NCBI RefSeq assembly: GCF_001651855.1
Contig: NZ_LNQC01000064.1
Location: forward strand, 104,369 to 168,368
Direction of reading: 5' to 3'
DNA: 64,000 bases
Source: Sinorhizobium americanum
Lineage (GTDB): Bacteria; Pseudomonadota; Alphaproteobacteria; Rhizobiales; Rhizobiaceae
Below are positions 38,566 to 47,962 of the stretch, one piece after another. The translations under genes were made by a program, and so were the position numbers. Below the pieces are notes generated by a model. It was not told where the DNA came from and searched no databases. It saw only the letters and a program-made list of their open reading frames with translations. How positions within the stretch are numbered: position 1 is the first letter of the stretch; the number at the start of each line of letters is the position of its first letter.

Positions 38566-38726
38566 CAAGAACCCCTCCCCAACCCCTCCCCACAAGGGGG
38601 AGGGGCTACGTTGCCGCGACCTCCTGGCCCCACCTCACCCTTCTAGTTAAGGTGTGGAAGTTGTGAAGATCGCCGCGGGCGCCAAGCCCCTCCCCCTTGT
38701 GGGGAGGGGTTGGGGAGGGGTTCTTG
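38566..38726. repeat. Large palindromic element: perfect 42-bp inverted repeat between ruvC and ruvA
   Basis: The left arm 38566-38607 and right arm 38685-38726 are exact reverse complements over 42 bases, with a 77-base spacer. Each arm can also fold alone, because CCCCTCCCC and GGGGAGGGG flank ACAAG. The element fills most of the ruvC-ruvA gap, so ruvC and ruvA are probably not one simple transcript. It resembles miniature repeats of rhizobial genomes, and a related inverted repeat lies at 40463. Confidence 0.85.
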
Positions 38727-38764
38727 TCCTTTGCCGTCACCATTCCGCCCTTCACGATCCATGA

Positions 38765-39277
38765 CTACCCCGCAAGCGCTGCAAGGCGGCTCGTAACCGC
38801 CTGCCTGTTGTGCGCATGGCAGATGGCGATCGCAAGCGCGTCGGCGGCGTCGTTGCCCTTGAACTCGGCCTTGGGCATCAGCACCTTCAGCATCATGTGG
38901 ATCTGCTGCTTCTCCCCATGGCCGACGCCGATCACCGCCTTCTTCACGGCATTCGGCGCATATTCGGCGACCCGCAGGCCGGCGCGCGCCGGAACGAGCA
39001 TGGCAATGCCGCGCGCCTGGCCGAGCTTCAGCGTCGCCGTCGCGTCCTTGTTGACGAAGGTCTGCTCCACGGCCGCCTCGAGCGGCTGATAGCTATGCAC
39101 CACCTCAGCAAGCCCGTCGTGCAATTGGCAGAGGCGCGAGGCAAGGTCCATCTCGCCATCCGAGGTCACCGTGCCGGACGCGACGAAGCGCAGCGAATTG
39201 CCGAGCGTCTCGATAATTCCCCAGCCGGTGCGCCTCAGGCCCGGATCGATGCCGATGATGCGAATCGTGGTCTGCAT
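38765..39277 (-). CDS. ruvC: Crossover junction endodeoxyribonuclease RuvC
   Basis: RuvC cleaves Holliday junctions symmetrically. The 170 residues have the RNase H-like fold. The catalytic acids are Asp in [15 protein letters not shown], Glu in [11 protein letters not shown], and the Asp pair in [14 protein letters not shown]. Length is typical. It lies upstream of ruvA and ruvB in the same direction, with a palindromic element in the first gap. Its start codon is followed by a divergent luciferase-like gene about 170 bases away. Confidence 0.96.
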   Translation of the reverse strand: MQTTIRIIGIDPGLRRTGWGIIETLGNSLRFVASGTVTSDGEMDLASRLCQLHDGLAEVVHSYQPLEAAVEQTFVNKDATATLKLGQARGIAMLVPARAGLRVAEYAPNAVKKAVIGVGHGEKQQIHMMLKVLMPKAEFKGNDAADALAIAICHAHNRQAVTSRLAALAG

Positions 39278-39446
39278 GGCTCACCCTATGTCGGTCAACG
39301 GGACGCTGCCAGCAAAAAGTGAACAAAACAAAAACATTACACAGAAACGATACTTGCCGGCAGAAAAATACAGGGGCGGTCTTGGCGCAAAGAAACTTAA
39401 ACCTACATGGAGATCGATCAATTTCTCTTAATTGAAGGCGTTCGCC

Positions 39447-40448
39447 ATGGTGCCCTTTTCCGTTCTCGACCTATCCCCGATTACCGAAGGCGGCAGCGTC
39501 GCCCAGTCGCTGGAAAACTCGCGCCGGCTGGCGATCGCAGCGGAGGAGAATGGCTACAGCCGCTTCTGGCTGGCCGAGCATCACGGCATGAAGGGAATTG
39601 CCAGCGCCGCGACCTCGATCGTCATCTCGCATGTGGCTTCGGCGACGCAGAGCATCCGCGTCGGCTCCGGCGGCATCATGCTCCCCAACCATTCGCCGCT
39701 CGTCATTGCCGAGCAGTTCGGCACGCTTGCGGCTCTTTATCCCGGCCGTATCGATCTCGGCCTCGGCCGTGCTCCTGGCACCGACATGCGGACGGCGCAG
39801 GCTCTCCGGCGCAATATGGAAGCCAGTTCCAACAATTTCCCGAACGATGTCGTGGAGCTTCAGGCGTTGCTCGGGCCTGTCGGCGAAGACCAGAAGATCA
39901 TCGCCGTGCCGGGGGCCGATGCGAACGTGCCGATCTGGCTGCTCGGCTCCAGTCACTTCAGCGCCCATCTTGCCGGCATGCTCGGCCTTCCCTTCGCCTT
40001 CGCATCGCATTTCGCGCCGGACATGCTGGTCTCGGCGCTCGAGATCTACCGCGAGCGCTTCGCGCCGTCTCCGCAGCTCGACAGGCCGCAGGTGATGGTC
40101 GGAGTCATGGGCGTCGCGGCCGACACGGACGAGGAGGCGAACTATCTCTTCACCTCGATGCAGCAATCCTTCGTGGCGCTTCGCCGCAATGCCCGCGGCC
40201 GCTTCCCGCCGCCGGTCCGGTCGATGCAGGGGCTGTGGAGCCCGGACGAAAAAATCTTCGTCGACCATGCGATGCGCTATGCGGTCGTCGGCGGTCCCGA
40301 AACCATCCGCCGGAAGATCGAGGAATTCGTCGATCTCACCAGGGCCGACGAGCTGATCGTCTCCATGCCGATCTTCGACATGGAGAAGCGGCTGCACTCG
40401 CTGAAGCTGTTCGCACAGGCGCAAGCGGATTTGGCGCGGGCTGCTTGA
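39447..40448 (+). CDS. LLM-class flavin-dependent oxidoreductase
   Basis: The 333 residues form a bacterial luciferase-like TIM barrel. Motifs include [16 protein letters not shown] at the start, [34 protein letters not shown] and [11 protein letters not shown]. This subgroup (MsnO8-like) consists of putative FMN-dependent monooxygenases whose substrates are mostly unknown. ATG 39447 is chosen, with AAGG 8 bases upstream; an in-frame TTG lies at 39432. It converges with yebC across a palindromic repeat that could terminate both genes. Confidence 0.88.
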   Translation: MVPFSVLDLSPITEGGSVAQSLENSRRLAIAAEENGYSRFWLAEHHGMKGIASAATSIVISHVASATQSIRVGSGGIMLPNHSPLVIAEQFGTLAALYPGRIDLGLGRAPGTDMRTAQALRRNMEASSNNFPNDVVELQALLGPVGEDQKIIAVPGADANVPIWLLGSSHFSAHLAGMLGLPFAFASHFAPDMLVSALEIYRERFAPSPQLDRPQVMVGVMGVAADTDEEANYLFTSMQQSFVALRRNARGRFPPPVRSMQGLWSPDEKIFVDHAMRYAVVGGPETIRRKIEEFVDLTRADELIVSMPIFDMEKRLHSLKLFAQAQADLARAA

Positions 40449-40462
40449 CCGCAAAGGGTGGC

Positions 40463-40599
40463 ACCCCCTCTACCCTGCCGGGCATCTCCCCCACAAGGGG
40501 GGGTTCACGGTTCGCGTGACGAGCAATTGATTGAGCGGAACATCGCCGCTTGCCGATCTCTCCCCTTGCGGGGGAGATGCCCGGCAGGGCAGCGGGGGT
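40463..40599. repeat. Imperfect large palindrome between the LLM gene and yebC
   Basis: The left arm starts ACCCCCTCTACCCTGCCGGG (40463) and runs to about 40502. It pairs with a right arm ending CCCGGCAGGGCAGCGGGGGT at 40599, starting near 40562, with only a few mismatches and about 60 bases between. Like the ruvC-ruvA element, the left arm contains CCCCC-ACAA-GGGGG, so the two may be related. It separates convergent genes and may act as a bidirectional terminator. Confidence 0.75.
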
Positions 40600-40631
40600 A
40601 TTACGCCCGCTTGCCCAGCGCCGAACAGACT

Positions 40632-41378
40632 TCAGGCGGAAAGCTTCGCCAGCACTTCCTCGGACACCTCGAAGTTCGAATAGACGTTCTGGACGTCGTC
40701 GTCGTCTTCGAGGTTGTCGATGAGCTTCATCAGCGACTGCGCCTTTTCCTCATCGACCGGCACAGTGTTCTGCGGCTTCCAGATCGCCTTGACGGTCTCG
40801 GCTTCGCCGAACGCGCCTTCGAGCGCCTTCGAGACATCGCCGATATCTTCGAAACCGCAGATGATCGTATGGCCATCCTCGTCCGTCGCCACGTCGTCGG
40901 CGCCCGATTCAATCGCCGCTTCCATCACCTTGTCGGCGTCGCCGGCGGAAAGCGGGTAGGTGATTTCGCCGACTCGGTCGAAGGAGAAGGACACCGAACC
41001 GGTTTCACCGAGTGCGCCGCCGGCCTTGGTGAAGATCGAGCGGACATTGGAGGCGGTGCGGTTGCGGTTGTCGGTCAGCGCCTCGACGATGACGGCAACG
41101 CCGCCCGGGCCATAGCCTTCGTAACGGACTTCCTCGTAGTTCTCCGCGTCGCCGCCGGCCGCCTTCTTGATGGCGCGCTCGATATTGTCCTTCGGCATCG
41201 ACTGCGCCTTGGCGTTCTGGATGGCGAGCCTGAGGCGCGGGTTCATGCCCGGGTCGGGCAGGCCGGTCTTCGCAGCGACGGTGATTTCGCGTGCGAGCTT
41301 GGAAAACATTTTCGAGCGCACCGCATCCTGACGGCCCTTGCGGTGCATGATGTTCTTGAACTGTGAATGGCCAGCCAT
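40632..41378 (-). CDS. yebC: YebC/PmpR-family protein (TACO1-like)
   Basis: The 248 residues start [20 protein letters not shown], the family hallmark. [17 protein letters not shown] lies in the middle and the C-terminus reads [16 protein letters not shown]. YebC proteins are annotated as transcriptional regulators; recent work links some to relief of ribosome stalling at proline-rich stretches. In many bacteria the gene accompanies ruvC, and here it is 1.4 kb from ruvC with a luciferase-like gene between. ATG 41378 gives the standard start. Confidence 0.95.
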   Translation of the reverse strand: MAGHSQFKNIMHRKGRQDAVRSKMFSKLAREITVAAKTGLPDPGMNPRLRLAIQNAKAQSMPKDNIERAIKKAAGGDAENYEEVRYEGYGPGGVAVIVEALTDNRNRTASNVRSIFTKAGGALGETGSVSFSFDRVGEITYPLSAGDADKVMEAAIESGADDVATDEDGHTIICGFEDIGDVSKALEGAFGEAETVKAIWKPQNTVPVDEEKAQSLMKLIDNLEDDDDVQNVYSNFEVSEEVLAKLSA

Positions 41379-41514
41379 GACGCCCTCTGCATGCATGAAT
41401 TTGTTGGGATCGGGCGCCTTATAGTTTCATTGCCGCTTTTCGTCCAGCAGGGCCATCGTTCGGCGCGCGCAATTCGGCGCACCACAAGCGCAACGTCGCC
41501 CGGACACGGCAGCA

Positions 41515-42345
41515 TCACACGCCCTGGAGCACATGGATCAGCGGTTTGCTCGGCAAAGTGCGCAGGGAAACCGTGATGCTCGGACCGGTGGCGAAGCTCT
41601 TGTCGTACTCGTCGCCGAACATCGCCAGGAAATCGCCGATCGGCGGCCCGCGCCGGTGCATCGGCAGGATCAGCGCGGCGCGCAGCCGCGACGTGACGCG
41701 GCTCATGCTTTCCGCCCCCATCGTCAGGCCGCCGTCGACCGGCACCATCAAGACGTCGAGCCGGCCGATCTGCCGGTAATGGCTGTCGTCGAGCTCGTGG
41801 TGCAGATGGCCGAGATGGCCGATGCAGAGACCCGCCACCTCGAAGATGAAGATCGAATTGCCGTCCGGCTCCATGCCCTCGAAGCCGGAGCGGATGTCGG
41901 TCGTCACGTTGCGGATATAGGTATCGCCGACGACGAGATCGTGGTCGGCCGGCTCGCCGTCCTCGCCCCAACCATGCAGCACGTGACGGATCGCTGGGTC
42001 CGGCGCCAGCGTATAGTGGCTCGAATGGGCCTTGTTCATGGTTACGACATCCGGCGGCGTCGCGGTCCGAAACCAACCATTGTAGTCGGTGGCGATCGAA
42101 ATGCCGCCCGGCGTTTCGATCAGGAAGGTCGAGTGACCGACATAGGTGATGGTGACTTCGCCATCGGCCGCTGCCGCGACGGGTGCAACCTCGGGCTCGG
42201 CGAAGGCGACAAAAGTCGCCGCCGGCGTGGCTGCGGCGATTGCCTGGCACTGGCTGATCGGGGCGGAGGTATCCTGCGCATGGGCCGGCCACAGCGTATG
42301 GACAAACCAGATGAAGAGCAGGGCGTAGGCAAGATATCGCAGCAT
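41515..42345 (-). CDS. MBL-fold (metallo-beta-lactamase-like) exported hydrolase
   Basis: The 276 residues start MLRYLAYALLFIWFVHTLWP, a signal peptide or membrane anchor ending near AHAQD. An MBL-fold domain similar to UlaG-like proteins follows (ITYVGHSTFLIETPGGISIATDYNGW). The canonical HxHxDH is replaced by NKAHSSHYT. Later metal-binding candidates are GHLGHLHH, LMVPVDGG and LPMHRRG. The substrate is unknown, and the altered motif makes activity uncertain. ATG 42345 follows GAGAGGTGGAGG; an upstream in-frame ATG at 42387 is less likely. It lies divergent from nothing close and downstream of no obvious operon. Confidence 0.82.
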   Translation of the reverse strand: MLRYLAYALLFIWFVHTLWPAHAQDTSAPISQCQAIAAATPAATFVAFAEPEVAPVAAAADGEVTITYVGHSTFLIETPGGISIATDYNGWFRTATPPDVVTMNKAHSSHYTLAPDPAIRHVLHGWGEDGEPADHDLVVGDTYIRNVTTDIRSGFEGMEPDGNSIFIFEVAGLCIGHLGHLHHELDDSHYRQIGRLDVLMVPVDGGLTMGAESMSRVTSRLRAALILPMHRRGPPIGDFLAMFGDEYDKSFATGPSITVSLRTLPSKPLIHVLQGV

Positions 42346-42457
42346 CCTCCACCTCTCACGCTGAGTTTCAGCGCCGAGCAGGATCATTCAAGCCCGCGGC
42401 ATCGTCCACTTACAAAGCCAGCCCTCCGCTCACATTCGCGTCATCGCGGGGCCAACA

Positions 42458-45400
42458 TCACTCCGCCGGCGCCCCTGCCGCCTCCGGCACCGGCGCCCGC
42501 TTGCGGCGGAGCGAACGCAGCGTCACGTAGAAGACCGGGGTCAGGAACAGGCCGAGGAAGGTGACGCCGAGCATGCCGGAAAAGACCGCGGTGCCGAGCG
42601 ACTGGCGCATTTCGGCGCCGGGACCGGTCGCGATCACCAGCGGAACGACGCCGAGGATGAAGGCAAAGGCGGTCATCAGGATCGGCCGCAGCCGGAGCCG
42701 GCTTGCCTCGATCGCCGCCTCGATCGGCGATCTGCCCTCCTCCTCGCCCTGGCGCGCGAATTCGACGATCAGGATCGCGTTCTTCGCGGAAAGGCCGATC
42801 AGCACGATGAGGCCGATCTGCGTCAGGACGTTGTTGTCCATGCCCCTGAGCGAGACGCCGATGAGGGCGGCGAGAACGGCAAGCGGCACGATCAGGATGA
42901 TCGCCAGCGGCAGCACCCAGCTCTCATATTGCGCGGCCAGCGCCAGGAACACGAAGATTACCGACAGCGCGAAGATGAATGCGGCGGTGTTGCCGGTCTG
43001 GCGCTCCTGCAAGGCAAGTTCGGTCCACTCGAAGGTCGTCCCCTGTGGCAAGATCTGGCCGGCAAGCGCCTCCATCTTGTCGAGCGCCGTGCCGGTCGAA
43101 ACACCCGGCGCCGGATTGCCCTGGACCGGCACCGAGACATACATGTTGTAGCGCTGCACGAGCGCAGGGCCGCTGGTGTCGCGGATCTCGACGAGCGTGC
43201 CGAGCGGCACCAGCGCGCCGGAAGCCGATCTGACTTTGAGTGCAAGGATGTCGTCGCGCTCCACCCGATATTGCTGGTCGGCCTGGGCGCGGACCTGGTA
43301 GACACGGCCGAAAGCGTTGAAGTCGTTGACGTAGGACGTGCCCAGATTGATCGATAGGGTCTCGAAAATGTTGGGGATTGGCACGTTCAACGCCCGCGCC
43401 TTGTCGCGGTCGATTGCGAGGAAGAATTGCGGGCTCGAGGCCGAGAAAGTGGTGAACACGCCCACCAGTCCTTCGGTCTGATTGGCCGCACCCATCATCT
43501 GGAAGGCAAGACCCAGAACACGACGCATGTCAGCGCTCTGGCGGTCCATGATCTGCATCTTGAAGCCGCCCGAATTGCCGATGCCGCGCACCGAGGGCGG
43601 CGGCACGGCGATGATGAAGGCCTCCTGAATGCTCTGCATCGCGCCGAAGATCTGGCCAATGATCTGGGTGGCACTCTGGCCGTGTTCGAGCCGCTCCTCG
43701 AAACTGTCGAAGGGCGTGAAGATCACCCCCGAGTTCGAGGCGTTGGTGAAGGTCGCGCCGTTGAAGCCGGCAAAGGCGACGGCGTCCCTCACCCCCGGGA
43801 CTTCCCGGATCATCGCCGACGCACGCTGGACGACGGCATCGGTCCGTTCGAGCGAGGCACCATCGGGGAGCTGGATGACGACGATCGCGTAGCCCTGGTC
43901 CATTGTCGGGATAAAGCCGCGCGGCACAACCTGTGCCATGTACCAGGTGGCCCCGAGCAGCGCGACAAAGACAAGCAACGCGGCGGCCAGCGCAATCCGC
44001 GTCTGCACGAGACGACGCACAACCCAGCCATAGCCGTCCGCCATCCGGTCGAAACCGGTGTTGAAGCCGTTGGCCAGGGCACGCCCGAAACGGGTCACCG
44101 GATTGCGGCTTTCATGTTCGTGATCGTCATGCGGGCGCAGCAGGATCGCCGCAAGCGCCGGCGACAGGGTCAGCGAGTTGATGGCGGAGATCACCGTCGC
44201 TACCGCGATCGTCACGGCGAACTGCAGGTAGAACTGCCCTGCAATGCCCGGAATGAAGGCCGTCGGCACGAAGACGGCGGTCAAGACCAACGAGATCGCG
44301 ATCACCGCCGCGCCGACCTCGTCCATGGTCACATGCGCCGCTTCTCTCGGCGTCATCCCTTGCGCCAGATTGCGCTCGACATTCTCGACGACGACGATCG
44401 CATCATCGACGACGATGCCGATCGCCAGCACCAGGCCGAAAAGGGTCAGCATGTTGAGGGAGAAACCGAAGGCGAAGAGCAGCGCGAAGGTGCCGATCAG
44501 CGATACCGGAATGGCGACGATCGGGATAATCGCCGTGCGCCAGGACTGGAGGAAGACGATCACCACCAGCGCGACGAGGATCACCGCCTCACCGATCGTC
44601 AGGTAGACCTCGTCGATGGACTCCGAAATGAATTCGGTGGGATTGTAGATGATCCGATGTTCGAGCCCCTCTGGAAAGTCCTTGGCAAGATCGGTCATCG
44701 TCGCCTGGATGGCGTCCGCCGCCGCGAGCGCGTTGGTGCCGGGACGCGAAAAGATGCCGAGCGCCACGGCCGGGCTGCCGTTCAGGTAGCTGTTCGTGAC
44801 ATATTCGCGCGCTCCGAGCTCGACGCGGGCGACGTCCTGCAGCTGCACGAGCCTGCCATCCTCGGTCGCCTTGACGATCACATAGCGAAACTGTCGCGCG
44901 TCGCTGAAGCGGCCGTCGGTGGTGACGGTATATTGAAAGGCACTGTCGCCCGACATTGGCGGACCGCCGATCGAGCCGCCGGAGACCTGGACGTTTTGCT
45001 GGCGCAGCGCCTCGACGACGTCGCCGGACGTCATGCCGTAAGCGGAGAGCTTCTGCGGGTCGAGCCAGACACGGAGCGCATATTCGCGCTCGCCGAACAG
45101 GATGACGTCGCCGACGCCGTCGAGCCGGACGAGAAGGTCGCGGATGCGCGAGCGAGCATAGTTGGAGACGTAGAGCTGGTCGTAGCGGTCGTTCGGCGAG
45201 AGCAGGTGAACGACCATCATCAGGTCCGGCGAGCTCTTGGTGGTGGTGACCCCAATGCGCCGCACGTCCTCGGGCAGGCGCGGCTCGGCGATCGAGACCC
45301 GGTTCTGCACCAGCACCTGCGCCTCGTCGAGATCGGTGCCGAGCTTGAAGGTAATGGTCAGCGACATGGAGCCGTCGGCGGTCGAATAGGAGGACATGTA

Positions 45401-45634
45401 GAGCATGTTCTCGACGCCGTTGATTTCCTGCTCGAGCGGCGTGGCGACCGTATTGGCGACGGTCTCCGCATCCGCGCCCGGATAGGAAGCTCTGACGACG
45501 ATGGTGGGCGGCGCGATCTCCGGATATTGCGCCACCGGCAGCTGGAAATAAGCGATGCCGCCGATGATCAGCAGAACGATCGACAGCACCGAGGCGAAGA
45601 TCGGCCGGTCGACAAAGAAATGCGCAAATCTCAT
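42458..45634 (-). CDS. RND multidrug efflux permease (HAE1/AcrB family)
   Basis: The 1058 residues form a typical inner-membrane RND pump with 12 transmembrane helices and two large periplasmic loops. The N-terminus reads FFVDRPIFASVLSIVLLIIG, and GLVLAIGIVVDDAIVVVENVERN in helix 4 holds the proton-relay Asp pair. DVRRIGVTTTKSSPDL and GFIPTMDQGYAIVVIQLP are periplasmic motifs. It uses proton-motive force to export drugs, detergents or natural toxins with an adaptor and a TolC-type channel. The start overlaps the end of the adaptor gene by 4 bases. No outer-membrane channel gene is present here. Several rhizobial RND pumps resemble each other, so no name is given. Confidence 0.95.
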   Translation of the reverse strand: MRFAHFFVDRPIFASVLSIVLLIIGGIAYFQLPVAQYPEIAPPTIVVRASYPGADAETVANTVATPLEQEINGVENMLYMSSYSTADGSMSLTITFKLGTDLDEAQVLVQNRVSIAEPRLPEDVRRIGVTTTKSSPDLMMVVHLLSPNDRYDQLYVSNYARSRIRDLLVRLDGVGDVILFGEREYALRVWLDPQKLSAYGMTSGDVVEALRQQNVQVSGGSIGGPPMSGDSAFQYTVTTDGRFSDARQFRYVIVKATEDGRLVQLQDVARVELGAREYVTNSYLNGSPAVALGIFSRPGTNALAAADAIQATMTDLAKDFPEGLEHRIIYNPTEFISESIDEVYLTIGEAVILVALVVIVFLQSWRTAIIPIVAIPVSLIGTFALLFAFGFSLNMLTLFGLVLAIGIVVDDAIVVVENVERNLAQGMTPREAAHVTMDEVGAAVIAISLVLTAVFVPTAFIPGIAGQFYLQFAVTIAVATVISAINSLTLSPALAAILLRPHDDHEHESRNPVTRFGRALANGFNTGFDRMADGYGWVVRRLVQTRIALAAALLVFVALLGATWYMAQVVPRGFIPTMDQGYAIVVIQLPDGASLERTDAVVQRASAMIREVPGVRDAVAFAGFNGATFTNASNSGVIFTPFDSFEERLEHGQSATQIIGQIFGAMQSIQEAFIIAVPPPSVRGIGNSGGFKMQIMDRQSADMRRVLGLAFQMMGAANQTEGLVGVFTTFSASSPQFFLAIDRDKARALNVPIPNIFETLSINLGTSYVNDFNAFGRVYQVRAQADQQYRVERDDILALKVRSASGALVPLGTLVEIRDTSGPALVQRYNMYVSVPVQGNPAPGVSTGTALDKMEALAGQILPQGTTFEWTELALQERQTGNTAAFIFALSVIFVFLALAAQYESWVLPLAIILIVPLAVLAALIGVSLRGMDNNVLTQIGLIVLIGLSAKNAILIVEFARQGEEEGRSPIEAAIEASRLRLRPILMTAFAFILGVVPLVIATGPGAEMRQSLGTAVFSGMLGVTFLGLFLTPVFYVTLRSLRRKRAPVPEAAGAPAE

Positions 45635-46788
45635 TGGGCATTCTCCGCCGCTTGCGCTGCCTCCTGCGGCAGCACGACGAGTTCAGGCTTCACCTTGACG
45701 CCTGGCCGCGCACGCATGATCCCGTTGACGATGATCGTCTGATCGCCAGTCAGGCCGCTGCGGATCACCCGGTAGCCATGCAACCGCGGCCCGAGGCGCA
45801 CCGGTTTGGTCGCAACGCTGCCATCCTCGCCGACCACATAGACGACGCGTTCGTTCTGGTCGGCGGCGATCGCCTCATCGGGAATGAGGATCGCCTGGTA
45901 GGTGTTGGAGCCTTCGACCTCGACACGCCCGAAAAGGCCCGGCTGCAGAATGAAGTTGGGGTTCTCGAAGCGTGCGCGCAGGCGCATCGTACCTGTTTGG
46001 GTGTCGACCCTGTTCTCGGAGAAATCGAGCTTTCCCTCGAACGGCGGTTCCGTGGCATCGGCGATTGTCACGTGCACGGAGAGCGCGCCCGCGCCCTCCT
46101 GCAGCGCGCTGCCGCGGTCGCGGGCGGTGCGCGCATAGGAAAGCAGCCGCCGCTCGTCGACGTCGAAATAGAAATCGATCGGATCGAGGGAGACGATCGT
46201 CGTCAACACGGTCTCGTCCGCCTGGACAAGGTTGCCGGGCGATATCCAGCGCCGGTCGACGCGGCCGCTGAGCGGCGCGGTGATCGTCGTGTATTCGAGA
46301 TCGAGCTTGGCCCGATCGACGGCCGCCTCGGCGCCCCGAATATTCGCCTGTGCGGCAAGCAGCGCGCGGCGGTCGTCGTCGAGCTTGGAAATCGAAAGCG
46401 TGCCGGTTCCGGTCAGGGACTCGGTTCGCTTGAACTGCGCCTCGGCGAAGGAGAGCGTCGACTGCGCCGAGGCAAGCGACGCCTCCGCCTGGGAGAGAGC
46501 CAGGCGGAAAGGCCGTTGGTCGATGACGAAGAGCTTGTCGCCCTTCTTCACCAGCGCGCCGTCCGTAAAGAACACTTGGTCCAGGTAGCCGCCAACACGC
46601 GAACGGACCGAGACCTCGTCCACCGCCTGAAAGCGTCCGATGAACTCATCGGCGTCGATGACGTCCCGTACCACCGGCTTGGCGACGGTCACCGCCGGCA
46701 GTTGCGGGTCCTGCGCCGCTGCTGGTGTCGACATGAGAAGGGAGATGGAAACGCCGGCGATCGCCGGCAGACGCCACTTTCGCAACAT
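45631..46788 (-). CDS. RND efflux periplasmic adaptor (membrane fusion protein)
   Basis: The 385 residues have a signal peptide (about 5-25, IAGVSISLLMSTPAAAQDP). The barrel-sandwich hybrid domain follows (VRSRVGGYLDQVFFTDGALVKKGDKL), then a coiled-coil hairpin (about 95-165), and beta-barrel segments with the lipoyl-like return ITAPLSGRVDRRWISPGNLV. The C-terminus carries the membrane-proximal domain (VNGIMRARPGVKVKPELV). It links the RND pump to an outer-membrane channel and is the first gene of the two-gene operon. No lipobox Cys is present. A 13-bp palindrome 17 bases upstream could be an operator. Confidence 0.93.
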   Translation of the reverse strand: MLRKWRLPAIAGVSISLLMSTPAAAQDPQLPAVTVAKPVVRDVIDADEFIGRFQAVDEVSVRSRVGGYLDQVFFTDGALVKKGDKLFVIDQRPFRLALSQAEASLASAQSTLSFAEAQFKRTESLTGTGTLSISKLDDDRRALLAAQANIRGAEAAVDRAKLDLEYTTITAPLSGRVDRRWISPGNLVQADETVLTTIVSLDPIDFYFDVDERRLLSYARTARDRGSALQEGAGALSVHVTIADATEPPFEGKLDFSENRVDTQTGTMRLRARFENPNFILQPGLFGRVEVEGSNTYQAILIPDEAIAADQNERVVYVVGEDGSVATKPVRLGPRLHGYRVIRSGLTGDQTIIVNGIMRARPGVKVKPELVVLPQEAAQAAENAQ

Positions 46789-47122
46789 GCACGTTCTCCA
46801 GGCACTTGAATATCAAGATCGCCCGGCGCGGCTTGGGTCCAGTTGCCGTGGCGACAGTCTCGAGCCCCGGGGCATTGCCTCGGGGTAGCGCCAGAGCGGG
46901 AAGAGGAAAGAGTGCCCGCGGTTTTCCCGCACGCATTTCGCTCTGGCTTTCTAGATCGACATGGGAACTTGCGATAGCGGCCGCTCAAAACGGCTCTGAT
47001 TTGCGCGCTAACCTGCCACCATTTTCAAAGCCTGTCACTTGAAAAAAAGCGTTCTCGCGCGGCGTCGAAGGCGGTCGTCGAATCGCACGCCGGCGGACAC
47101 ATCGGCCGAAGCCGCCCGATGC
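46789..47122. other. Upstream region of the RND operon, no gene seen
   Basis: About 330 bases between the ymdB stop codon and the efflux adaptor start. It contains the 13-bp palindrome at 46805 and otherwise GC-rich unstructured sequence. Small open frames in it lack ribosome sites and known families. Confidence 0.5.
46805..46817 (-). promoter_or_regulatory. 13-bp palindrome upstream of the RND operon, candidate operator
   Basis: CTTGAATATCAAG is a perfect 5-3-5 inverted repeat located 17-29 bases upstream of the adaptor start codon. This is a position where a repressor would block transcription or translation initiation. No regulator gene adjoins the operon, so any regulator would be encoded elsewhere. 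Confidence 0.35.
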
Positions 47123-47947
47123 TCAGGACCAGAATTCCGGTATCGTTTCGCCAAGCCGCGGGCCGAGCCGGAGCGGCCCGATCCTTTCGGCAAGTCCCGT
47201 GCGGTCGGAAATTTCGACGCCGACGCCGCAGATCGTGGCGGGACCGGAGGCCGCTTCGAAGCGGCCCTTGGGCATCTTGGAGATGAACCGGTTGAGCGGT
47301 TCTTCCTTGTCCATGCCGAGCGAGGAATCGTAATCGCCACACATGCCGGCGTCGCTGATATAGCCGGTGCCGCCGTTCAGGATCTGGTGATCGGCCGTCG
47401 GCACATGAGTATGCGTGCCGACCACCAGACTTGCGCGCCCGTCGACGAAGTGGCCGAAGCATTGCTTCTCGCTCGTCGCCTCGGCGTGGAAGTCGAAGAC
47501 GACGGCATCGGCCTGTTCGCCGAGCGGGCAGGCTTCGAGGATCGCCTCGGCGCATTTGAAGGGGTCGTCGAGTTCCGGATGCATAAAGACCCGGCCCATG
47601 ACATTGGCGACCAGCACGCGGGCACCGTTGCGGGCAAAGAACAGGTTGGAACCGCGACCCGGCGTGCCCGCCGGATAGTTGGCCGGGCGGAGGAACTGGT
47701 CGTGCCGCTCGCAGAAGACCACGGCCTCCTTCTGGTCCCATACATGGTTGCCGGTCGTCACCACGTCGGCACCGGCGGCGATCGTCTCCAGGAAAATGTC
47801 CTCGGTGATGCCGAAGCCGCCGGCGGCGTTCTCGCCATTGACGACGACGAAGTCGAGCTTGAGATCGCTCACCAGTCCCGGGAGGCGCTCCCAGACCGCC
47901 GTGCGGCCCGTCTTGCCAACCATATCTCCCAGAAACAGAAGTCGCAT
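47123..47947 (-). CDS. YmdB-family metallophosphoesterase (TIGR00282)
   Basis: The 274 residues start MRLLFLGDMVGKTGR, the family N-terminus. Dinuclear metal motifs follow: VNGENAAGGFGITED (Asn-Gly-Glu-Asn), TTGNHVWDQKE (Gly-Asn-His) and GTHTHVPTADH (Thr-His-Thr-His). FDFHAEATSEKQCFGHFVDGRASL is typical of the family. In Bacillus, YmdB hydrolyses 2',3'-cyclic AMP and 3',5'-cAMP and affects biofilm and sporulation decisions. In this window a class III adenylate-cyclase-like protein is also encoded, but no direct link is shown. It follows the cyclo-ligase gene by 15 bases, in the same direction. Confidence 0.9.
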   Translation of the reverse strand: MRLLFLGDMVGKTGRTAVWERLPGLVSDLKLDFVVVNGENAAGGFGITEDIFLETIAAGADVVTTGNHVWDQKEAVVFCERHDQFLRPANYPAGTPGRGSNLFFARNGARVLVANVMGRVFMHPELDDPFKCAEAILEACPLGEQADAVVFDFHAEATSEKQCFGHFVDGRASLVVGTHTHVPTADHQILNGGTGYISDAGMCGDYDSSLGMDKEEPLNRFISKMPKGRFEAASGPATICGVGVEISDRTGLAERIGPLRLGPRLGETIPEFWS

Positions 47948-47962
47948 GCCGTTCAATCCCGC

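Noticed and set aside
41515..42345. A canonical metallo-beta-lactamase (antibiotic resistance enzyme)
   Set aside because: The HxHxDH motif is absent (NKAHSSHYT instead), and overall motifs fit a UlaG-like hydrolase, so a resistance role is unsupported.
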